A program made the translations under genes and the position numbers. Under the pieces are notes generated by a model. The model searched no databases and was not told where the DNA came from. It worked only from the letters and a program-made list of their open reading frames with translations. DNA of 8,786 nt from Burkholderiaceae bacterium (GTDB lineage Bacteria > Pseudomonadota > Gammaproteobacteria > Burkholderiales > Burkholderiaceae_C): contig JAISNB010000133.1 of assembly GCA_031276435.1 (NCBI GenBank), positions 1 through 8,786 of the forward strand, written 5' to 3'. Shown here one piece after another: positions 1 through 5,447 of the stretch; the first letter of the stretch is position 1, and the number at the start of each line of letters is the position of its first letter.

Positions 1-59
1 CCGGTTGAGCGCGTACAAAACCAGGTCGGTGGCGCGCGACAACTCTGACGCGCAGCCAT

Positions 60-1661
60 TCAAGGCAACTGCGCTTCGTCCTGCTTTTGCTGGCGCAGCG
101 CCTCTTGCACGGTGCGCAGGCGCGCGTCGATGATGCTGGCTTCGATCAGGTCGGCTCTGTTGCCGGGGTGCTGGCGCGCGTGGTCTTGCGCGGCGCGAAA
201 GCGATCGATGGCGCCTTGCAAGTCCATTTGCGCTACTTGTGCTTCGCCTTCGGCGCGCAGCGCGCGCAGTGTCTGGCCTTGCGCGTTGCAGGCCGCGGCC
301 AGTTGTTGCCAGGCGGCGGCGTCCAGCGGGTGGTCGCTGATCCACACTTGCAAGGCGGTGGCGGCGTCGCGCGCGTGGCCGGTGGCCGTTTGGGCCATGG
401 CGCGCAGCAGCAGTTCGGCGCGGCCCTGCTGGCTGCCTTGCGGATCGCGTGCCGCCGCCGCTTTACCGCGGCCGCCGCTGGCTGCCGCGGGCAGCCATTG
501 CAGGGCGCGTTGCGGCGCGCCCGCCAGGATGGCCAGTTCAGCTTGCAACAGCCGTGCCTGGCGGGCGGCGCTGGCATCGCTGGCGACCAAGCCAGCCAGC
601 GCGGCGGCGCTGCGCTCGGCTTTGGGCAGGTCGCGCAATTGGGCTTGGGCCAGCGCGCCAGCGTACAGCACGGCGGCGCGCTGGGGCAGCGCCAGCGTGG
701 CAAAGTTTGCGCTGTCCGGTGCGTTGGCCCAGGCGTGCAGTGTGTCTACACCGGGGCGCGAGAGTACGCGCGCGCGCGCGGCCATCAGCAGCGCCTGCAA
801 ATCGGGCGGCAGCGCCACGGCGGGCGCGTTGATTTTTTCGCGCTGGCGCATGTCGGCAATGCGTTGCGTGGTCAGCGGGTGGCTGCGCAGATAGGGCCAG
901 TCGCCGTTGTCCATGAGGCGCTGGGCGTTTTGCAGGGTTTCAAACATGGCGGCAAAGCCTTCGGGCCGAAAGCCCGCCTGCGTGGCGATGGCAAGGCCGA
1001 TGCGGTCGGCCTCGCGCTCCATGTCGCGCGAGTAATTGAGTTGCTGCTGGATGCCGACGGCCTGCCCGCCCATGACCAGGGCCGTGCCCGCTTGCGGGTT
1101 GCTGGCGCCAGCGACCAGACCGGCCAGGATGGCGGCAACGATGAGCGGCGTCTGGCGCGATTGCCTGCCCAGCATGCGCGCAATGTGGCGCTGCGTGATG
1201 TGGCTTAGCTCGTGGGCCAGTACCGAGGCCAGTTCGTCGCGCGTGCGCACCACGCCGATGAGCGCCGTGTGCAAGCCCAGGTAGCCGCCGGGCAGGGCAA
1301 AGGCGTTGATGGTGGCGTCGCGCCCGAGCATGACGCGCCAGGCAAAGCCCTCGTCCAGATCGGCGGGCAGTTCGCCACGCGCGCGCGCGCCCGCCAGCAG
1401 GGCGTGCCAGATGCCATCCACGTATTCGCCAAGAATCGCGTCGTCCAGATAGTCGGCGTCGCGCAGCAACTCGCGCGCGATGGCGTCGCCCAGCTTGCGC
1501 TCCAGCAGGGGCGTCATGTCGCCCGCGTCGCCCAGCGACGGCAGGGCTTGCGCGGGCGGCGTCATGTCGCCCGCTGCCTGCGCGCCAGCGGCCAGCGGCT
1601 GCGCCAGCACGCCAGCGGCCAGCAGGGTTGTGAATGCGCGCTGCAAATGCAATGAATTCAT
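60..1661 (-). CDS. bepA: BepA-like periplasmic M48 zinc metalloprotease with TPR tail
   Basis: This 533-residue protein matches the BepA (YfgC) family, periplasmic M48 proteases that help assemble or degrade outer-membrane beta-barrel proteins such as LptD; that role is family knowledge. Residues 1-29 look like a signal peptide: a short basic N-terminus, a hydrophobic core, and a likely cut after AGAQA. Zinc-site motifs are visible: HELSH at 150-154 (ligands H150 and H154, catalytic E151) and EREAD at 215-219 (third ligand E215). SHPLT at 260-264 aligns with the BepA loop whose histidine gates the active site. From about residue 325 to the end the protein is Ala/Leu-rich and helical, consistent with TPR repeats that bind partners. 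The ATG at 1661 opens directly onto the signal peptide, though its ribosome binding site is weak. The gene is divergent from moaC. Residues 31-51 contain a duplicated GDMTP block. A related secreted M48 TPR protease is the main alternative. Confidence 0.94.
   Translation of the reverse strand: MNSLHLQRAFTTLLAAGVLAQPLAAGAQAAGDMTPPAQALPSLGDAGDMTPLLERKLGDAIARELLRDADYLDDAILGEYVDGIWHALLAGARARGELPADLDEGFAWRVMLGRDATINAFALPGGYLGLHTALIGVVRTRDELASVLAHELSHITQRHIARMLGRQSRQTPLIVAAILAGLVAGASNPQAGTALVMGGQAVGIQQQLNYSRDMEREADRIGLAIATQAGFRPEGFAAMFETLQNAQRLMDNGDWPYLRSHPLTTQRIADMRQREKINAPAVALPPDLQALLMAARARVLSRPGVDTLHAWANAPDSANFATLALPQRAAVLYAGALAQAQLRDLPKAERSAAALAGLVASDASAARQARLLQAELAILAGAPQRALQWLPAAASGGRGKAAAARDPQGSQQGRAELLLRAMAQTATGHARDAATALQVWISDHPLDAAAWQQLAAACNAQGQTLRALRAEGEAQVAQMDLQGAIDRFRAAQDHARQHPGNRADLIEASIIDARLRTVQEALRQQKQDEAQLP
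1510..1574. repeat. 17-bp direct repeat inside the M48 protease gene
   Basis: The 17-mer GGCGTCATGTCGCCCGC is present without mismatch at 1510-1526 and 1558-1574. The offset is 48 bp, exactly 16 codons, so frame is kept. It encodes the two GDMTP pentapeptides at residues 31-35 and 47-51, just after the predicted signal-peptide cut. It looks like a local slippage duplication. Confidence 0.85.
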
Positions 1662-1710
1662 GGCGATGCTTCAAAGTGTCCGTGCGCGCGCGCTGGCATG
1701 CATTGCCGCT

Positions 1711-1741
1711 TTGGCGGCGCGCGCAACAATCTGCATATGAT
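1711..1741 (+). promoter_or_regulatory. Weak sigma-70-like promoter candidate for moaC
   Basis: TATGAT at 1736-1741 matches five of six bases of the -10 consensus. TTGGCG at 1711-1716 is a poor -35 at a wide 19-bp spacing. If used, it gives a moaC leader of roughly 280 bases that includes the 1857-1883 hairpin. A minus-strand pair overlaps it (TTGAAC read from 1764 to 1759, TCATAT read from 1740 to 1735, spacing 18) and could serve the protease gene. Confidence 0.22.
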
Positions 1742-1856
1742 GCCTTGGATGAAAACCTGTTCAATCATCTTCTTGAAGATCGCGCTGGAATGCCGTCGGC
1801 GGGACGCGCGGCGCAGTCCAACCGCGCCGCGCGCTTGTGCCCGATGGCGCTCCAAC

Positions 1857-1883
1857 CCCCGAAGGGCAGGCGTGCCTTCGGGG
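1857..1883 (+). other. Strong hairpin in the moaC upstream region
   Basis: CCCCGAAGG at 1857-1865 pairs with CCTTCGGGG at 1875-1883, a perfect 9-bp stem with a 9-base loop. No T-run follows on the plus strand, and no gene ends here on either strand, so it is not a normal terminator. Its core is one copy of a repeat also found at 5357-5380. It could be a REP-like element or part of a structured moaC leader. Confidence 0.6.
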
Positions 1884-2026
1884 TCGGTTTGCGGCGTTGC
1901 AAGACCTTGCGCATCCCATCCCGACAAGACGCGCCTGCGCGACGCCCAAAAAAGCATTGCACGGGTTTTCCCGATTTGGCGCTGCCTTTGGGCACGCCTG
2001 ACCAGGCAATAAGGCAAGGCACACAA

Positions 2027-2560
2027 ATGACAAAAGCCTCTTTGACCCATTTTGACGCCCGGGGCCAGGCCCGCATGGTGGACGTGGGCGGCAAAGCCGC
2101 CACGCGCCGTTTGGCCACGGCGGGCGGGCGCATCGAGATGCTGCCCGCAACCCTGGCGCTGATTGCCAGCGGCAACGCCCAAAAAGGCGACGTGCTGGCC
2201 GTTGCCCGCGTGGCTGGCATCATGGCGGCCAAGAAAACCAGCGACCTGATTCCCCTGTGCCACCCGCTGGCGCTCAGCCGCGTGACGCTGGATTTTGAAA
2301 CCCTGCCACCACCATCACCGCCACCCGCATCCGCATCCACGCCCGCGCAAGGCGTCGGCAGAGGCGCTGTGGTCTGCACGGTCACGGTAGAAACCACCGG
2401 CCCCACCGGCGTCGAGATCGAGGCGCTGGCCGCCGTGCAAGTGGCGCTTCTGACGGTTTACGACATGTGCAAGGCCGTCGACCGCGGCATGGTCATCACA
2501 GGCGTGCGGCTGCTGGAAAAAACGGGCGGCCAGTCCGGGCGCTACACGGCAGCGGATTGA
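2027..2560 (+). CDS. moaC: MoaC, cyclic pyranopterin monophosphate synthase
   Basis: MoaC acts in the cytoplasm with MoaA in the first step of molybdenum cofactor synthesis, converting 3',8-cyclo-7,8-dihydro-GTP to cyclic pyranopterin monophosphate. The family signatures are clear: MVDVGGKA near residue 17, KGDVLAVARVAGI from 53, DLIPLCHPL at 73-81, TGVEIEALAAV from 127 and YDMCKAVD at 145-152. By alignment from memory with E. coli MoaC, the active-site residues K51, H77, D128 and K131 correspond to K53, H79, D146 and K149, all present. The protein has 177 residues against 161 in E. coli; the excess is a Pro/Ser/Ala-rich insertion at about 92-113. The ATG at 2027 begins exactly at the family N-terminus, preceded by a weak purine-rich GGCAAGG. 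The gene converges on the membrane glycosyltransferase gene, leaving 52 bases between their stops. No other moa gene is in the window. Confidence 0.97.
   Translation: MTKASLTHFDARGQARMVDVGGKAATRRLATAGGRIEMLPATLALIASGNAQKGDVLAVARVAGIMAAKKTSDLIPLCHPLALSRVTLDFETLPPPSPPPASASTPAQGVGRGAVVCTVTVETTGPTGVEIEALAAVQVALLTVYDMCKAVDRGMVITGVRLLEKTGGQSGRYTAAD
2300..2365 (+). repeat. Proline-rich, repeat-encoded insertion within moaC
   Basis: Codons 92-113 encode TLPPPSPPPASA followed by a Gly/Ala-rich stretch that is absent from E. coli MoaC, where the strands on either side are joined by a short turn. The DNA is CCA/CCG-rich and contains a perfect tandem hexamer, CCGCAT, at 2325-2330 and 2331-2336, which suggests expansion by slippage. 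Reading frame is maintained. Confidence 0.75.
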
Positions 2561-2612
2561 CGCGCGGGCGCAGGCAGCGGCGCGCGCGGCATTGGCAGCG
2601 TCAGCAGCGCCG

Positions 2613-4115
2613 TTACTGCCCCAGGGTTTGCAGCAGCAGCGGATGTTCTTGCCGCCACTTGGCTGCGTCGCTGGCAAACGCGGCGTCAAACCGCGCCAGA
2701 TGCTGGCGCGCCAGATCCAGCCTGCCCGCGTAAACGGCGCTTTCAATCACGCGCTCGATCACGCTTGGCTCGGGCGAAAAATGCAGCGCTTGCAGCGCCT
2801 GTGCAAGCAGCCAGCCCGCGTTTTGCGGTGTCGCCGCATGCGTGGTCACCACCGCAAAGCGCACGGCATCGGCATACAGCCACGACCTTCGGGCTTGCTC
2901 CAGGGTGTTGACCTGATACGCGGCGGCGCGCTGCTGCTGCGGCAAATAAAGCTGGCTGACGCGGCGGTAATCCCACGCCGCGTAGGCCGTCGCCAGCAAA
3001 ACCAGAACGCCCAGGGCTTTGCGCACAGGCGACCCCAGGCGCCTTGCGGGCGCGCCTTGATCGGCTGCTGTCGCCACCGCAGCCGCGCTGCCCACAAGCA
3101 CGCCAATGGCCATGGCGCTGGCCATCTGGAACGGCCCGTACCACAGCGGATACTCCACCAGACTGTGAATGCCAATGGCCGCCAGCGCGCCCCAAGCCAA
3201 TTGGCGCGTGGCATCTTGCTCAGCCCACGGGCGCGCGCGCATCGCCAGCCACAGCGCCAGCGCGCAAACAACCAGCGCGACGGGCACGCCAAGCTCCACC
3301 GCCAGATGCAGCGGCAAATTGTGCGCGTTGTCCAGAATGTGGCAAAAGCGCGCGCCCTCATAAGGCGTCATCAAATGCGCCCAATCCAGCTCGCCCCAGC
3401 CCCAGCCCGTCCACGGCTTGAGCGCAATCAGCGCCAGCACGTTGCGCCACAAAATCAGCCGACTGCCGCAAGTGGACTCGGCATGCTGCAAGCGATCGAT
3501 CAAACTGCGGCCCGTCTGGCCAGCGTCCAGTTGCAGCGCCCAGGGCAGCGCCAGCGCGGCCAGCGCGTAAACGCACAGCGCCAGAAAAGCCAGCGCCGCC
3601 GCGCCCTTGCAGCGCCCGGCCTCGCCCCGGCTGAACCACACCAGCAAAACCATGGCCGCCAGCAACTCCACCAAACCCGTGCGCGACGCCGTGGCGGCCA
3701 GCGCCACCAGAAGCGGCACTGCCAAAGCCAGCGCCCAACCGCGCCACCGCTCCAAGCGCCGCGCCCGCCAGTGCAGCGCCAGCAAACCCAGCACCAGCAA
3801 AGTCGCCAACTGATTGGGCTGGCGCAAATTGCCGAAAGCCTGACCGGCCTTGGACAGGTTGACCCAGGGGTGCAGCGGCGCTTCGAGATGAAAGTACTGC
3901 AAAAGCGCAATCGCACTGCTCAGCAGCGCTGCGACCAGCCAACTGTCGGCGGCCAGCAGCGCCCCCTCCTGCCAGCGGCCAGGCCAGAGAATCAGCACCA
4001 GGCCTGCGCAAGCGGCGGCCACCAGATAAGGCTCGGCAGCCGACAGCGGGCCAGAGGTAAACGGCCACAGCCAGGGCAAAGTCAGCAGGACAACAATCAG
4101 AACGCGAAGCGGCAT
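2613..4115 (-). CDS. PglL/Wzy_C-type membrane O-oligosaccharyltransferase or ligase
   Basis: A 500-residue polytopic inner-membrane protein with about ten to twelve hydrophobic segments, mostly between residues 4 and 380, then a soluble helical tail from about 385. Family members move lipid-linked glycans to a periplasmic acceptor; the PglL/TfpO branch glycosylates type IV pilins, and related enzymes act as O-antigen ligase or polymerase. Diagnostic motifs are RQPNQLA at 98-104, SRTG at 144-147, GWGWGEL from 237, DNAHNLPLHLAVELG at 262-276 (H265 aligns with the histidine essential in PglL) and HSLVEYPLWY at 317-326. The last motif and the tail favour PglL over WaaL. ATG at 4115 was chosen because the protein then starts with its first membrane helix; a GTG at 4193 would add 26 polar residues. 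It is convergent with moaC and divergent from rsmE. No pilin gene or other glycan gene is in the window, so the acceptor is unknown. Confidence 0.86.
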   Translation of the reverse strand: MPLRVLIVVLLTLPWLWPFTSGPLSAAEPYLVAAACAGLVLILWPGRWQEGALLAADSWLVAALLSSAIALLQYFHLEAPLHPWVNLSKAGQAFGNLRQPNQLATLLVLGLLALHWRARRLERWRGWALALAVPLLVALAATASRTGLVELLAAMVLLVWFSRGEAGRCKGAAALAFLALCVYALAALALPWALQLDAGQTGRSLIDRLQHAESTCGSRLILWRNVLALIALKPWTGWGWGELDWAHLMTPYEGARFCHILDNAHNLPLHLAVELGVPVALVVCALALWLAMRARPWAEQDATRQLAWGALAAIGIHSLVEYPLWYGPFQMASAMAIGVLVGSAAAVATAADQGAPARRLGSPVRKALGVLVLLATAYAAWDYRRVSQLYLPQQQRAAAYQVNTLEQARRSWLYADAVRFAVVTTHAATPQNAGWLLAQALQALHFSPEPSVIERVIESAVYAGRLDLARQHLARFDAAFASDAAKWRQEHPLLLQTLGQ

Positions 4116-4270
4116 GAAGGCGCATTGTGCCCGCGCGTGACCGCGTGGCGCGCATTGGGCCTCTGTGCGGCCTGGGCTGCTGGCAGGGCGCACGGCGGCG
4201 CAAACATTGAAAAGCCGCGCACACCGGATGCGCGCGCGCCTTGCATCAAACGCTGTAGCGGCATGGCAAA

Positions 4271-4280
4271 GCCTTGCCGC
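4271..4280. repeat. GCCTTGCCGC motif, copy 1
   Basis: This copy lies 67 bases before the rsmE start. With the preceding GGCAA (4265-4269) it can form a 5-bp stem closed by the 4-base loop AGCC. Confidence 0.5.
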
Positions 4281-4334
4281 GCCAGTCGCTGCTGGCAGGC
4301 CTTACCATCGGCAGCTTTTGGCCGCCAGGCAATT

Positions 4335-4340
4335 TACGAT
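4335..4340 (+). promoter_or_regulatory. Candidate -10 element for rsmE
   Basis: TACGAT matches four of six -10 consensus bases and ends six bases before the rsmE ATG. There is no good -35 at 16-18 bp and no Shine-Dalgarno sequence before the ATG. If real, transcription would start at or next to the start codon. The rest of the 231-base divergent gap (4116-4346) shows no gene. Confidence 0.2.
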
Positions 4341-4346
4341 CCGCGC

Positions 4347-5096
4347 ATGTTCCGCATTTATGTTGCCCAACCCCTGTCGTCCGGCGCTGAGCTGGCGTTG
4401 CCCGCTGGCGCGGCGCGCCATGTGCAGGTGTTGCGCGCCCAGCCCGGTCACGCGCTGGTGCTGTTTAATGGCGCGGGCGGGCAGTGGTCGGCTGTGGTAA
4501 CGCATATGGGGCGCGGCCAGGTGCGCGTGCGCGTTGGCGAGCACAGTGCCGCAGAGCGCGAGTGCCAGCGCGCGGTGCATTTGGCGGTGGGGCTGATGGC
4601 CGCCGATCGCATGGATTGGATGGTGGAAAAAGCCACCGAACTGGGCGCGGCCAGTTTCACGCCTTTGGTGACCGAGCGCGCCAATTTGCGCCTGTCGGGC
4701 GAGCGTGCCGGGCGCAAGCTGGCGCATTGGCAGGCGGTGGCTGTTGCGGCCTGCGAGCAATGCGGGCGCAACCGCGTGCCGCAAGTGCATGCGCCGATGG
4801 CGCTGCCTGCGTTTTTGGCGCAAGGCCACAGCGCGGCGGCGGGGCAGGCACTGGCGCTGTCTTTGAGCGCGGCGGCCCTGCCCATGCCAGCGGCGCTGGC
4901 CGCGATGCCGCTTGCCGCCGATCCGGTGTGGCTGCTTTCGGGGCCAGAGGGCGGTTTGAGTCTGGCCGAAGAGTCTGCCGCGCGCGCCGCCGGTTTTGTG
5001 CTGGTGGGTTTGGGGCCGCGTGTGTTGCGCGCCGAGACCGCGCCGCTGGCGGCGCTGGCGCTGCTTTGCCTGGATGCTGGCGCAAGCGCGCGCTGA
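4347..5096 (+). CDS. rsmE: RsmE, 16S rRNA (uracil-1498-N3)-methyltransferase
   Basis: RsmE methylates N3 of U1498 in helix 44 of 16S rRNA in the assembled 30S subunit, using S-adenosylmethionine. The 249-residue length fits the family (E. coli about 243). An N-terminal PUA-like RNA-binding domain covers about residues 1-70 (MFRIYVAQPL, ARHVQVLRAQPGHALVLFNG). The rest is a SPOUT methyltransferase domain: MVEKATELG at 92-100, EQCGRNRVPQV from 137, then the trefoil-knot SAM-binding motifs GPEGG at 199-203 and LGPRVLRAETA at 222-232. The ATG at 4347 places the protein start where family members start; the upstream open frame is the antisense shadow of the neighbouring membrane gene. No Shine-Dalgarno sequence is visible. 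The gene stands alone, divergent from the PglL-like gene and convergent with the M20 peptidase gene. Confidence 0.97.
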   Translation: MFRIYVAQPLSSGAELALPAGAARHVQVLRAQPGHALVLFNGAGGQWSAVVTHMGRGQVRVRVGEHSAAERECQRAVHLAVGLMAADRMDWMVEKATELGAASFTPLVTERANLRLSGERAGRKLAHWQAVAVAACEQCGRNRVPQVHAPMALPAFLAQGHSAAAGQALALSLSAAALPMPAALAAMPLAADPVWLLSGPEGGLSLAEESAARAAGFVLVGLGPRVLRAETAPLAALALLCLDAGASAR

Positions 5097-5100
5097 ACCC

Positions 5101-5128
5101 GGCCCGCGCATGCCCGTGCGGTCGGGCC
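5101..5128 (+). terminator. Possible rsmE terminator hairpin
   Basis: GGCCCGCGCA at 5101-5110 pairs with TGCG (5117-5120) and CGGGCC (5123-5128), ten base pairs in all with a 6-base loop and a GT bulge at 5121-5122. It begins four bases after the rsmE stop. The only nearby T-run, 5145-5149, is 16 bases further on, so it is not a textbook intrinsic terminator. Confidence 0.45.
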
Positions 5129-5193
5129 GCAATGTCGCTCACGATTTTTCCCGGCGTGCTTTTCCAGCAAGCGCGTGCGCGCGGGCTGGTGGC

Positions 5194-5203
5194 GCGGCAA
5201 GGC
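5194..5203. repeat. GCCTTGCCGC motif, copy 2 (reverse orientation)
   Basis: Written GCGGCAAGGC on the plus strand. Including flanks, its reverse complement GCCTTGCCGCGCCA is identical over 14 bases to copy 1 at 4271-4284. Confidence 0.5.
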
Positions 5204-5333
5204 CAGCGCGTTTTGAGACGCCGCGCCCGATGTGTTTTTGAGGAGATTGCGCAGCAAGGCCTTCGGAATGGGGTGGCTGCTGGCGCCCACGGTGCGCGTT
5301 CTGGGCAGCGGCTCATGCAAGCGACCGGATGGG

Positions 5334-5382
5334 GCAAGGCACCCGATTGCACGCTTCAACCCAAAGGGCAAGCGTGCCTTGC
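5334..5382. other. Mutually exclusive inverted repeats in the rsmE-M20 gap
   Basis: GCACGCTT at 5349-5356 pairs with AAGCGTGC at 5370-5377 (8 bp, 13-base loop). Alternatively GCAAGGCAC at 5334-5342 pairs with GTGCCTTGC at 5374-5382 (9 bp). The two pairings share 5374-5377 and cannot both form. Bases 5357-5380 are the second copy of the repeat at 1853-1878. It lies 66 bases beyond the M20 stop and might act as a two-way terminator, but no T-run accompanies it. Confidence 0.5.
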
Positions 5383-5408
5383 GCCAAGCGCCGCGTCACC
5401 AGTGCCAA

Positions 5409-5418
5409 GCCTTGCCGC
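5409..5418. repeat. GCCTTGCCGC motif, copy 3
   Basis: Plus-orientation copy 30 bases beyond the stop codon of the M20 gene. No self-pairing partner is adjacent. Confidence 0.5.
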
Positions 5419-5447
5419 TGATTCAGACACAACGCTTTTGCGTGTTT

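Larger units (their letters stand above)
1662..2026. other. Divergent intergenic region between the M48 protease and moaC
   Basis: These 365 bases separate two genes that point away from each other, so both promoters should lie here. The plus-strand frame that ends as moaC stays open from 1634, but its upstream part is Arg/Ala-rich and resembles no part of MoaC, so I read it as chance openness in GC-rich DNA. The region holds a weak promoter candidate near 1711-1741, a strong hairpin at 1857-1883 and, at 1991-2000, a 10-base reverse complement of part of that hairpin. I see no small gene, tRNA or pilin remnant. Confidence 0.7.
5097..5447. other. Non-coding convergent gap between rsmE and the M20 peptidase
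   Basis: These 351 bases separate the stops of two converging genes. Open frames cross the gap on both strands, but they run through rsmE in antisense or have Arg/Ala-rich translations that match no family I know, so I call no gene. The gap holds a hairpin right after rsmE (5101-5128), nested alternative inverted repeats at 5334-5382, and two copies of the GCCTTGCCGC motif. It is long for a simple convergent terminator region and may be a decayed gene or an accumulation site for small repeats. Confidence 0.6.

Noticed and set aside
1..59. A partial gene at the left edge
   Set aside because: Several frames are open over 59 bases and none gives a recognisable peptide, so no gene can be called.
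763..781. Alternating CG runs such as the one near 763-781 and another near 1379-1390, as possible Z-DNA or recombination sites
   Set aside because: They fall inside the protease coding sequence as Ala/Arg codons and are expected from the base composition.
1857..1883. Hairpin as an intrinsic terminator
   Set aside because: No gene ends nearby on either strand and no T-run follows it.
1634..2026. In-frame extension of about 131 residues upstream of moaC
   Set aside because: It overlaps the start of the divergent protease gene, has an Arg/Ala-rich chance composition, and MoaC homology begins exactly at 2027.
2592..4346. Long open frame on the plus strand running into rsmE as an N-terminal extension
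   Set aside because: It is the antisense of the PglL-like gene, rich in Arg/Gln/Pro, and matches no domain; RsmE proteins begin at the ATG at 4347.
4448..5371. Long minus-strand open frame across rsmE and the following gap
   Set aside because: Most of it is antisense to rsmE, the composition is low-complexity Ala/Arg/Pro, and nothing resembles a known family.
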